From Chromera velia (taxonomy: Eukaryota > Sar > Chromeraceae), in the NCBI GenBank assembly GCA_018398765.1, contig JAHBMJ010002083.1, positions 1-22,938 on the forward strand: 22,938 bases of DNA, in the 5' to 3' direction. Under the pieces are notes generated by a model. That model searched no databases. It saw nothing but the letters and a program-made list of their open reading frames with translations, and was not told where the DNA came from. Below, piece by piece: positions 1 to 9,450 of this stretch. The translations under genes were made by a program, and so were the position numbers. The first letter of the stretch is position 1. The number at the start of each line of letters is the position of its first letter.

Positions 1-405
1 AAGTTCAGGCGAAATACAAACATAATCATTTACTGCAAATGCATCCCTCCCAAGACCAGAAAAAGTGAACGATCCATCAAAGTTAAAGGATTTCTCTTCC
101 CGTCCCTTCCCGACCTTGCATTGATGCAGGCCGTTAAGCAGTATGATCTCCATCTCCTCGCAGAACGAAATCAGTCTCCTCCTCTTTTTATTCACTATCA
201 GATCTTGGGACTGCCTGACAGGCTCACAACTCTCTCTTTTCTATCCCCTCCCTCCCACTTCCCCAACCCCGACATCTTCCTCAAAGAGAATCCTTGGAGC
301 CTCCTTTCCAGTCCTTGCATTGAAGTCTCCTCCAACACATACCTTACCCCTCTTCCCGCCCCCTTTTCTTCTTTTCTCTTCTATGCACTCCTTCAGATCT
401 GTGAT
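1..405 (-). mobile_element. LINE-type retrotransposon, endonuclease domain fragment (left-truncated by window)
   Basis: Read on the minus strand from 405 down to 1, one frame encodes an endonuclease/exonuclease/phosphatase (EEP) domain like those of non-LTR retrotransposons. The hallmark GGDFNARTG lies near 300-330. It is followed by an ISFCEEMEIILLNG segment (about 120-165) and by FDGSFTFSGLGRDAFAVNDY (about 20-80), where family members have the FT(F/Y)....S.IDY motif. In this family the domain nicks target DNA to prime reverse transcription. The reverse transcriptase should lie beyond position 1. One in-frame TAG (near 240) interrupts an otherwise open frame of about 135 codons, and another TAG at 406-408 bounds it. 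The frame has no early ATG. It is probably a dead or 5'-truncated copy, though a single sequence error could account for the internal stop. Family identity is from motif recognition only. Confidence 0.75.
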
Positions 406-812
406 CTAGTAGTACACTAAACGACATTAAACCACACAGTGAACTAGACAGTGAGAGATTAAGTAAGATCAACGTACAAACATATTACAGCAAAACAAAT
501 TAATTGTTTGGCTGGTTGAGCAACTGAGCAAAATCTAGACTAAAACAAAAGTAGAAAGAAAAAAAAAGAAGTTAAAAAAGAAGAAGAAAAAAAGAAAAGA
601 AATAAGGGGAAAAAGAAGAAAGCAAAGGTTTCGATCAAAGAAACGAAGGTAACGAATTAACGGGAAGAAGGAAAAAAAAAAGGAGAAAAAAATAGAAAAC
701 AGAGGAAAAAACCATTCAGTCACTTAAATTGAACGATCACAGCCTAACCCAGAAGCATCCTTTCGCTTCCAATACGCCAGTGCACGCTGCGACCTCATCG
801 TTCTGATCCCTC
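406..812. other. Gene-free spacer with A-rich purine tract
   Basis: No gene is seen between the LINE fragment and the 3' end of the ankyrin gene. Positions 543-711 form an A/G-rich tract of irregular AAAG/AAGA units. The F/S/L-rich minus-strand reading frame it creates (535-723) is low-complexity and is not taken as coding. 712-812 is ordinary sequence, probably the 3' flank or UTR of the minus-strand ankyrin gene. Confidence 0.6.
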
Positions 813-2302
813 TCATCTGCTCCCCTGGTGGAGCAGGATGGCCTCCCTCTGCACAGCCTCGTAAGAAAGGGCAAAGGATCCCGAGCACTCGCACCCCTCA
901 CATCTGTGCACCGTGACGGCAGAGAATCTCCGCAATTGCTTTGAGACTCTCGGTCTCAGAAACAGAAATGGGAATCGAGGATTTCTCTCCAGGACATGGC
1001 CGAGAGCTGTGCAGCCCTCCTGGTCCTTTCCATTCACATCTGCCCCCCAATCGATCAGCAGCTGCAGAATTGTGTGCTTTTGCTTTCGTGCAGCACGGAT
1101 CAGCGGTATGTACCCCAAATCATCGACCACATTCACATCCACCCCACGGGAAAGAAGAGGTTCCACCAACTCTTCAAATCCCCAGGTGATGAAGAACTGC
1201 AGCAGCCTGAGGGGCCACGAGGACCTGCCCACTCGAATGCTCTGTAGAGTGACAACGGAGGTTTTTGCCACCAAATCCTGAAGTGTCTCATTCAAAATGA
1301 AACTGAACGCAACGTCATTCGACGTGGGCACAGGAGAATTCCCGTAGTACCCAGTGAAATGATAAAGTCCTCTCTCAGCAACGTCACAGGCAATTTGAAG
1401 AACCTTGTGGCCCTCCGCGTCTGCGGCTTCAACGTTTGCCCCCTCTGCTGCCAGAAAACGAACCATGCGCCACTAGCCGTGACGAGAGGCAGCCATCATG
1501 GCAGTGTCTCCAGTTCTCGCAGGACGCATCTGCCTGACAACGGCATTCTCATCTTCCTCTTCCTCTTCCTCCTCATCATCATTCTCATCTCCATCTTCCC
1601 CTTCAGCATCATTCTCGTCTCACCCTCTCCCTCGTCTTCTTCTTCCTCCTCTTCTTGCTCTTCCTCCCCCTCCAACCCTTCATCTTTCTGTGGTTGATTC
1701 TCCTCGTTTACCTGCGGAAGCGCTTTCACCTCCAGGTCTGCACCTCCGTCCTCCACGATCATCTGAACGGCTTCCATGCTGTCGGCACAGACGGCCATCA
1801 GCAGCGCCGTCTGACCCCCCAAAAGTCCGTTGACATCTGTCCCGATCTTCAGGAACAGCCTCAGGCCATCTGCGGTGTTTGTGCCTGTCAAGAAGCTAAA
1901 AAGCTCTTTCTGAAAATCTTCTGGCGTCACTGGACAGAACAATCGGATGGTCTGACCGACCCCCTGAACCGCGCCCTGAAAGAAACGTGAGAGATCTATC
2001 TGATAGTATCCGTTGGTTACAACTGCAAGGCGCCTGCGTGCTTCATGAAAAAAGTCCTTTCCGATCACTTTCAAAGAATCCAAAGCAACAACATCCTCAT
2101 GGCGCACTCGCAAAACACCTTCTGTGGCTGCAGCAGCAGCAGTGCCACCCTTTCCTGCCAGCTGATCTTCCAGGAGCTTCTCGATGAGTTCAACTCCTTG
2201 AAACATCATCTGGACAGAGGAGGAAAAAGAAACTTTCCAGCGCCTCAACTCTTCCAGGAAGGCTTCTGTAGTGGGAGGGAGACTTTCGGCTGACTCCCCC
2301 AT
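813..2302 (-). CDS. Ankyrin-repeat protein gene with an in-frame TAG (possible pseudogene)
   Basis: Proposed exons on the minus strand are 2302-1712 (ATG at 2302) and 1529-813 (TGA at 815-813). They are joined by an intron with donor CAG|GTAAAC and acceptor GGCAG. Exon 1 gives 197 residues: an unrecognised helical N-terminus, then an ankyrin repeat at about 140-192 (IGTDVNGLLGGQTALLMAV...GGADLEV). Exon 2 has three or four more repeats (TGDTAMMAASRHG, VRFLAAEGANVE, LLSRGVDVN, LLIDWGADVN). Ankyrin repeats mediate protein binding, and the partner here is unknown. A TAG at 1475-1473 sits inside the second repeat, just after AASRHG, where consensus repeats have a non-glycine linker residue. Read as written, the product stops after 215 residues. 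It may be a nonsense allele, a pseudogene or a sequence error. An AG right at the stop could also be used as acceptor, skipping 19 codons in frame. The reading frame continues upstream to 2665 with other ATGs, but that stretch looks like promoter or UTR. Confidence 0.65.
1540..1690. repeat. TCC/TCT (GAA/GAG) low-complexity tract in ankyrin-gene intron
   Basis: A near-continuous run of TCC, TCT and TCA triplets reads as Glu/Asp codons on the minus strand. In my model it falls inside the 1530-1711 intron of the ankyrin gene. The acidic reading jumps frame near 1622, where one frame ends (Glu-rich) and another acidic frame opens after a TGA. This is why I treat it as intron rather than a coding acidic loop. 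If the donor at 1711 is not used, it would encode an acidic linker with a frameshift. Confidence 0.55.
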
Positions 2303-2866
2303 TTTTTCGGTGCCTTTTGTTGTCACCCTGTCTTGATCGTTCCTCTGCTGTACACACGGGAAAAGTGAGGGGTCGGGAAGTATGTTCGACCTGCACCAAG
2401 AGCCCACACACATTTGACAGCAATGGCAGACAGGTTCAGTGACAACGTATATATCTGAAAACGTGTGCATGCACGTCTGCACGACACAGAACCGAAATTT
2501 GGATGCCATTTCAGATTGAATCGCGTGATGTGATTCGCGTGCGCGACCTCGAGGCCGCGCGCACCTCGCCGCCGCGATCCGGCATGATCCGGCTGCATGC
2601 CCAGCAAGAAAAGCTGCATGAGTCCGGAGTGACAGTCCATGTTTTTCAATGGGTTGAAAATCCAAAAGGAAGCAGTCATGTGGCCAGCCTACGCACCGGA
2701 GTGCTATATTTTCTCCCTTCCTCCTTCGATGTATCCTGGGTCCAGGGGGTTTGGGCTCTCTACTGCGACTTCCTCAATTGAGAGAACGAATTCCTCCCGT
2801 CTCTTCTCCCCGGCCTCTCCTCACGGTTGCCCTGTTCTCACGTAGAAAGGTTCAAAACTCAAAAAG
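2303..2866. promoter_or_regulatory. Divergent intergenic region between ankyrin and HPR genes
   Basis: 564 bp separate two divergently transcribed starts (2302 minus, 2867 plus). It contains a GTGCATGCAC palindrome at 2465-2474 and a CpG-rich patch at about 2540-2600. The palindrome carries the TGCATGCA core known as a target of an ApiAP2 factor in Plasmodium. No TATA box was identified. A regulatory role is inferred from position and motif only. Confidence 0.4.
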
Positions 2867-3464
2867 ATGTCCCTGTCCAGGCGAATGGGTCTGGCAGACA
2901 GAACTGGTGGCTCTCTCATGCGGAGACATCCCTGCGTCCAGGCGGTGATGAATCTGCGCATGCAAGGGGAGACGGACTGTCGTCCTTGGGAAGAGGCTCA
3001 GAGACGGGCGGAGGTTGCCGTCTCCTCTGGAAGTCTCTCCCCTCGAGGAGTCGAGGTGCTCCTCAGTGAGTCGTTCTTCCAGTCAGCGGACGGAAAGCAT
3101 ATAGAGGGGCTGGTATAGAGGTATCCGATCGTGCTTCATAGACAACGAACTAATCTGGAGACTTCTTCGAGTGAAGAGACGCTCAAGACAGTGTCTGTGT
3201 CAGCGGCCGCTATTGTTCGTTTACTGGCGACCCGTCCGTCTGGACACATTTTATTCCCTCTGCTTCAGACAATTTTGCAAGATGCCTATTGCGTCTCTTC
3301 CAATTTGTCTGGAGGCATGAACTTTAGAGTGCGCCATTTCCGTCTCTTTACTTGCGCCGCGTCTCCCTTCGGTCTGCTTCTTTCGCCTTCATTTCGTTCA
3401 GCTTTAGCCCGCCCCACTCGTACAGCATCTCCCCCCCCCTCTGTCTTTTCCTCAGTCTTTCTCC

Positions 3465-3512
<48 letters not shown>

Positions 3513-6500
3513 CCTTGCGTGTGCAGAGTGCTTCTCAAACAGCCCCCTTCCGAAGGAGCGTCTGACCATCTTCAAGGCTGCAACTCCACTGGCTCTCGAA
3601 TATGTGAAGACAAGGAAAATATCAGGATCCGCTCTGTGGTCTGTCCTGACGTCCTTCCGCAAGTCGGGCGTGCGGGACCAGCACTTTCTCGAAGAAGTGG
3701 AGAGGGAGTGGCGGCGCTACCTCCCTGCTGCATCCTCTCGCGAGTACTCAACAGCGGCCTGCAGTCAGTCAGTAAGTGAGTCAGTCAGTCGATCAGTCAG
3801 CCCCGGCATCTTCACGTCCTTGTCAGTCGTTTCGTGTCTGGACTGCTTGTGAGTCAACCAACAGATCGTTGTTGTGTTCAAAAGAACGAAGTCTAAGTCA
3901 CAACATTGAGTGAAGAAAGTTGGATGTGTGGGCATTTGCAGATCCGAACTTTGTATCCTCATCTGTCTCCACTTTTTGTGCCTCCTTCCCTTCCCGGATC
4001 TTTTCTCTCTCTCTCCACACACTGCATGCATGCAGGTCTCGCTCGTGTGGGAGTTCTCTCTTTTGATCTCCTCGAGGCCTCTCTGGACAGGGCAGCGGAG
4101 GAGGCAGACGGGTTGGCACTCGAATGTGTGGGCATGCTCGTCTGGGCACTCGAACTCGCCACCAATAGGGCGGCAGTGGCGGCAGCAGCAGCAGGACGCG
4201 AGAGAAGCAAGTTGAACCGTGTGTCCTTGCAGAGAGACGGGCGTGTTCGCCTGTTGGTCCATAGGGCGACTGAGATTTTGTCCAGAGAGAAAGGGAAAGG
4301 GGGAGAAGGGATGGAAACGGGAGTCGCGACAGACACCGTGACACTGGTTGCGATGTCGTGTATGCGGTTTGGAGTCTCCACACCTGAGGTCTGTTTGGCT
4401 GTCCGGTTTTCTTTTTTTTTTTTTGCATGTATGAGGTTTTCCTTTTTTTTTGCATGTATGAGGTTTGGAGTCTCTACACCTGAGGTCTGTTTGGCTGTCG
4501 GGTTTTCCAACGAACTTCTATGCCTGTGATGAAAGAAGCGTTTTCTAAATGGAAGGTCAGAATTGTTGAATGCGGACAAATACACGTCTTTTTCTTTTGC
4601 TCCATCGCGTGTTGTGTGGACAGAGTGGAAGGAATGAAAGTTGGTTCCTTTCTTTCAGCCTTGAATCTGAGTGAACACGTGTGAATCCTTTTACTTTCTG
4701 CGCTGCCAAACAAGCGGAAGTGCGTGCGTGTTGAACTTTGTGCCATTGATGTCTAGAAGTTCACTCATGCAGAGATCTCATGCGTCCTTCCATTGGAGTT
4801 TCTTCTCAATAGATCGCAATGATTCCCCCCCCCCCCGGTTCTGCAGTTGATAAGGGGAGTTGGCGATTTTATCCGAACGAAAAAGGCGGGTGAGATCGAG
4901 CCGAGGGAGACTGCCTTCCTCCTGAATGCCCTTGCAAGATCGGGATTCAGGGACAGACAGGTGTTCAAGGCATTGGGCACGCACCTCATGGCTGTCACTC
5001 ACAAAACACCTGCAGGCAGTCCTGGAACGCTGCCTACTTCTTCTTCTTCTCCTTCCCCGTCTAGTTTTGAGGAGAGTGAATCGGAAGGGGAGGAAGAAGA
5101 CGAAACGGCTGTCCGAGTGTGGCCGTGGGGCGAAGATGAGTATGGGACAGGGGGGCGGGGAGGGGAGGGGAAGTTGGCGTTGGAGGTTTTGGTCCCCAAT
5201 GAGTTTTGTATGGTGTTGCACGCTTTTGCGAAGTCTCAGTCGTTCATCACACCTCAATTGTCGTCCCTTCTGTTGAAAAGAACTCTCGAGCTTGCAACGG
5301 TGATGGAATTACAAGACGCATCTCAAATGCTTTGGTCGGTAGTGCGGTTAGATTTGTGTGTGAGCAACTCTGCGCCTGTTTTCGAAGCTTTGCTTGATCG
5401 GGTGGGCGTCGCAGCAAGGGAGGCGGAGAGACGGGAAGCTGCGGGGGGAGTGAAGGAAGGATTCGGACATGACGATGAGAAATGGAAGCTGGATGAAGTC
5501 GTGATGGGCATGACGGCTTATGCAATGAGAAAAATGGATGCGAGAAGAGAAGGGCAGAGGGAAGTTCTGGGCGCAGTGGGTCGGCCCTTCGTTGAGCGTC
5601 TCTTGCCAACAGCACGTTTGGACAGCGTCCTTCAGCTCTGCTGGTCGGTTCGTTTGTTTGGTGGGTGGTTGAGTGGGATGGGGGGATGTTGTGGAATATC
5701 TATTCCCTGCATGCATGTTTGAGCTGTTTGTTTGGGATTTCGAGGAGTGGGATGTGTTGAGGTCCTCCCTCGTGCGTCTGGATCAGTCTTTCTGGAAACG
5801 AAAGAGGGTCACTTCCTTTCCTTCGCTTCGTTTTGTTTTGTTTGTTTTTGTTGTTTTGATCAAAAAACAAGCAAACAACTGGCATTCTTTGTTGATGGAT
5901 CTTTCCTTTGTTGCAGGACTTTGAGTGAACTGGATTATTTCGACGAGTTGGACAGACTTCTGACTGAAAATCGGGGAGAAGGGGAAAGGAGAGAGGAAAG
6001 GGTGATGGCGCGATTGATGTGGAGACTGAAGGAGTTTGACAAAAACCTCGCAGCACAACAAATGCTGTCTCTTCAGTGTATGGTGAGGTCTTTCAGATAT
6101 AAGCATGGGAAAGTTTTTGAGAAGCTCCCACGAGATTTGAAAAAATTTGCCTTTCGGGTCCTGAACGTGCAAGAAGTTTGGGAGGGCATTCAGAGATCAG
6201 ACCAGAGAGAGAGGACCAGACATGCAGTGACAGGAGCAGCGCCGATTAGATACACTGATGGCTCTCCAATGTCAAGGTCTCAGGCGGCAGTCTCACCGTC
6301 ACCGGATGTCGGCGAAGCGGCCCGCCACGTACAAAATTCTTCGGACGTGCCGGGGTCTTTTCAACATGTTGGAAGAGAGGATGGACGCATACCACAGACC
6401 GACCCTGCTCACGTCCCTCCCCCTGTTTCGACGAGCCCCCTTCGGGGGAGGACCCAGGCAAACGGGGCCCTCTCTGCTCCCCCCCGCCCCCCTCCCTCGC

Positions 6501-6754
6501 AGAGCCCTCCCGGGTCCCCTTCTGACTGTGCGCCCGCTTTCACTCCTTTGAGGGATGTGGGGGCGGTGCAGCCAGAGAGTGGCGATGCGAAGTCAGAAGA
6601 TATTGAGAGGGGGCAAAGTGCTCCCCGTGAACCTGTCAGACAAGAGGGTGACATCGCTGAAGAGCTTTCGAGAAAACTGAGGCAGAAGCAGTCAGGCAGC
6701 CTTCCAACCCCCCCCTCCAGTTTTCCCTCCCGTGCTGCTCGTGTATCCGCCTAG
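2867..6754 (+). CDS. Heptatricopeptide-like (HPR) helical-repeat protein, probable organelle RNA-binding factor
   Basis: Exons: 2867-3065, 3527-3763, 4036-4388, 4847-5655, 5917-6754; 2436 nt, 811 residues. All splice phases agree. Helical repeats of about 36 residues run from about 50 to 625, for example LWSVLTSFRKSGVRD (103-117), LLNALARSGFRDRQVFKAL (288-306) and, across the exon 4/5 junction, LCWSVRL|TLSELDYFDEL. The last aligns without gaps to the previous one, which fixed the donor at 5656 (GTTTGG); GTTGAG at 5669 is the alternative. An acidic insert (338-349) interrupts one repeat, and residues about 630-811 are Pro/Ser-rich and probably disordered. Such repeats, often with a C-terminal RAP domain, bind organellar RNA or rRNA in apicomplexans and relatives. 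No RAP domain is seen here, so function is inferred from the repeat class. The ATG at 2867 is the first in frame with exon 1. No clear targeting peptide is visible. Intron 1 ends in a (GT)n tract, and intron 3 has 12 C before the acceptor. Confidence 0.75.
3469..3511. repeat. (GT)n microsatellite in HPR intron 1
   Basis: About 21 uninterrupted GT units lie 15 nt upstream of the exon 2 acceptor at 3526/3527. The polypyrimidine stretch (CCCCTCTGTC...) lies before the repeat rather than beside the AG. Confidence 0.9.
4359..4508 (+). repeat. Tandem duplication of the exon 3 end and 5' splice site
   Basis: About 53 bp at 4359-4411 (exon 3 end, GAG|GTCTGT donor and early intron) recur at 4455-4508 with only a few mismatches, offset 96 bp. 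A shorter piece (GCATGTATGAGGTTTTCC) lies between them at 4425-4442. Both donors (after 4388 and after 4484) are in the same frame, and the frame stays open between them, so the downstream donor would insert 32 residues. Confidence 0.85.
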
Positions 6755-8164
6755 GTATCCGCATAGTCCTCAGCCTGAGGCTGGAGAGGTGATGGAGACG
6801 GCACATGGCGGCAGACCGCTTCATCGACTAATGCCCGCATTCATCCCCATAATCCTGCCGTCAGCTCAGATGACACCAGCAGTAGCCAGATTCAAGTTGC
6901 TCCAATTTAGCTGACTTGAACGCTGAGCGTGAAATATGACTGGAAGTGTTGTATATAACTAGGCCCCCTAAAACTTCAGTATATCTCGCCAGGGAGACTA
7001 GCCCTACTACCCTAGACGATAAAATTATTGAATAAACTTCATGTCAAAGAAATCGATCCAGAAAACTGGCTGAAAAGTAGAAGAAATACTTTTTGTGAAA
7101 CTGTATCTAAAGATGTTTTTTCTTATTGGTCTATTGATAAGACTCTATATTGATTTGATTGATTGATATGTTCTGCCCTAGGGCCTTAGCTATTTCTCAC
7201 TGAATTTTAAAAAATATGTTTTTTGCATATCGCGAACGACCCAGGGGTACCAAATGACCCACCTTAGTTTCAATAGTGATTATATGGGCAAAGATGACCC
7301 AATATAACCCTAGAATCATAGTAGTAAGTACACTAGGCCCCAAACTCTTAAAAAGGAAAGCTTGATCCAATACCGTCCCCAAAAATGAAATTTCGCCAAA
7401 CTCTAAAATTTTATTCAATAATTTTGTCGCCTAAAGTTGTGTTCCTAAGTAACAGACTATTAACAGCCCGAGTGTCTAGTAAAGCCTAGTATAGCTTTTG
7501 TGATATCTTAAAAGTAGTTGTACAACTATAATACTAAGGTATTGTATTTACTATTATATAGAAATCAAAATAAATCTAGAAATTCAAGTTAATTTACATA
7601 AGCAAATGAATTTAAATAAATTCAAATATTTAATTTATAATAGTACCTAGTCATGTAGTATACAGAAGCATCATAATAGTGATAGAAATAAATCGGATAA
7701 GACATTTAACCTTTGTATAATTTTTAAAAAAGTTATTTCATAATTTTTATTTCATGTAATTTCAAGTTTAAAAGACTATAGGGTCTGAGGAAAAAACGAT
7801 TTCTCACATGCAATTAATAAAATTTGTTTCTGTCTAGACTTTTGCCTTCATCATAATCTACTAATTAGAAAAAAAAATGTTAAGAGGTAGTATGTAGCGC
7901 CTTTGGCACCGACTATAGCGCCGACTGTCTAGGTATACCCTAAAACCTCATTTCTCAAAAACCGCTTAACTGTGTGTCGACCAAGTTTAATCAAAAGTAG
8001 CAGTCTTTATATTATAAATTATATATATATAGTAGAAGTTTTTTCCATTGGTGTCATCATGTGTTACTATCTTTCTCAGATCAATTTTTCCTTTTTCTTC
8101 AATAGTTTGAACGCGAACTTAATTTCCCTTGCCGAACGCTAGAAGTATCCGTGACTGGATATGG
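6755..8164. other. Gene-free region, strongly AT-rich from about 6915
   Basis: I see no gene here. 6755-6914 is probably the 3' UTR of the HPR gene. From about 6915 to 8100 the composition drops to clearly AT-rich, unlike the genes on both sides, with many homopolymer runs and short GATT (7154-7167) and AT (8020-8033) repeats. The only open frame of note (7197-7418, minus, 73 codons) has no recognisable motif. It could be old transposon remains or an organelle-derived insert. Neither is demonstrable by eye. Confidence 0.55.
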
Positions 8165-8966
8165 TTATAGCGATGGCGCATCATAGTCAGTGGCATCATC
8201 CTTCGAGCTGCTGTAGAACCTCCTGAAGCAGCCATTCAGCAGAAAATTCCGAAACGGACACTGCAGCGTCAGGCTAGCTGAAGTTGGAGAATCTGCAACG
8301 AGCAAAAGTTGAAGATTGGCTTGCACCATGATCCATGGACACGGCAGAAACCCTAAAAGAGCAGAAAGACATACCTCAATCTCCCCCTTCGTTGCTGTCC
8401 TACTCCTCGTCCTGCACAGCCTCGTCTTGAGCAAGCCTGTCCAACGTGTTTCGGGTTCTGTGGTGCGCAGGGACGAGTTCCAGCTGCCGCTCGGCCTGGG
8501 ACAGCAAGTCGCGAGAGTTGGGAAATCCAGAGAAGAAAGCGTCACACTGCTTCAGAAAAGGAGTGCCAAAACCATTCAAACGAGGCTGACCCGAATGCGG
8601 TTGACGATTTGGGTGTCCTCCTCAACTTCTTTGAACCACCGTAGCTGCTTCTCATAACACCATCTTAGTGACTTTATCATGGTGTGATGGAAAAGGTCGT
8701 GTTGATGCACTGTAGGAGCCTCAGGGTATTTGATACAGATCTAGCTTTCCGACGTACCATGGAGAGTCTCTCCGTGATACTGCTTCGTTTCCCGACTGAT
8801 CCTCAATCTCGTACTTCTCCGCAGCCTCGCTCAGGTACATCTCAAAGAGCTCACCAACTGTCATCTCTTCACTGTCAAAATTCACCTTTTCCTTCTCGGG
8901 TTTGTGCGGTACCACTGCCCTGGTGTCATCGAGAACCAAGACGAACAGAAACAGGAAAAATCTCAT
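8165..8966 (-). pseudogene. Decayed (or oddly spliced) gene for a secreted protein of unknown family
   Basis: On the minus strand an ATG at 8966 opens MRFFLFLFVLVLDDTRA, a good signal peptide, followed by an acidic segment (VGELFEMYLSEAAEKYEIED) until a TGA at 8723-8721. At that point another frame continues as EAPTVHQHDLFHHTM...KQLRWFKEVEEDTQIVNRIR down to about 8591. A third stretch with coding character (FLKQCDAFFSGFPNSRDLL...RLAQDEAVQDEE) then ends at TAG 8402-8400. Acidic sequence continues past that TAG (DSNEGGD). Two frame changes and at least one stop suggest a pseudogene. The alternative is very short introns: 44 nt (8590-8547) and a 22-nt GTATGT...TTTTAG stretch (near 8370) look like possible introns, but other introns here are about 90-520 nt. 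I do not recognise the protein family. Confidence 0.45.
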
Positions 8967-9450
8967 GTTGCTGCGCTCGTATATTTTACTTTCCTGCCTG
9001 CCAAAGATAGAGCCAAAGACAGGAGGTTCTCAGACACTTTGTCTGCCTCACGAAGATTGAAGTGAAGGAAGCCAGGGTTACTCGTCTTGATGGGTGGCCC
9101 GCACTCTAGCTGAATTGCTGCATGGACATTTGATCGGATGGCTTTAGAATTAGATGCATATTACTATGCGTCAATTCAATGAGCCGTCAGTGACACGGCC
9201 GGTTCAATCGCTGCATTGTCTGTCCAGTGACTCCAGTCTGGTGCGCTGCCGTGCCATGCAGGGCGTCATTAGAGCGATTTATTAATAGAGCGTTGCATGT
9301 TGCAACGCGCGGTTGCATGCATGCGTACGTGGAGCCCGCTCGCGATACGGTCGATTTGCATGCATGCATGTAATGTGCACGCACCTGTATATGTAAACTA
9401 TATGTAAACTTTTTATTTTTTTTTTCTTTAATTTTCACGACGGTGTACGC
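8967..9450. other. Intergenic region with TGCATGC palindromes and a small hairpin
   Basis: No gene is seen. It holds an 8-bp stem GCGTTGCA/TGCAACGC with a 3-nt loop (9290-9308) and two runs of the TGCATGCA motif (9314-9324 and 9357-9370). As it lies upstream of the minus-strand gene starting at 8966, it may hold that gene's promoter. Confidence 0.45.

Noticed and set aside
121..420. 99-codon plus-strand open frame
   Set aside because: It lies opposite the LINE endonuclease frame, which has recognisable motifs, and starts at TTG.
2323..2665. Upstream extension of the ankyrin reading frame to an ATG at 2665
   Set aside because: The translated stretch is Cys/Arg/His-rich without domain character and covers the probable promoter. 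ATG 2302 (MGESAESLPP) fits a normal start better.
3131..3565. Open frame on plus strand resembling an extra HPR exon (AAIVRLLATRPSGHILFPLL)
   Set aside because: Direct joining of 3065 to 3527 gives a continuous helical repeat (VEVLLKCFSNSPLPKERL) in phase. No donor fitting the required phase with good repeat spacing was found in this stretch.
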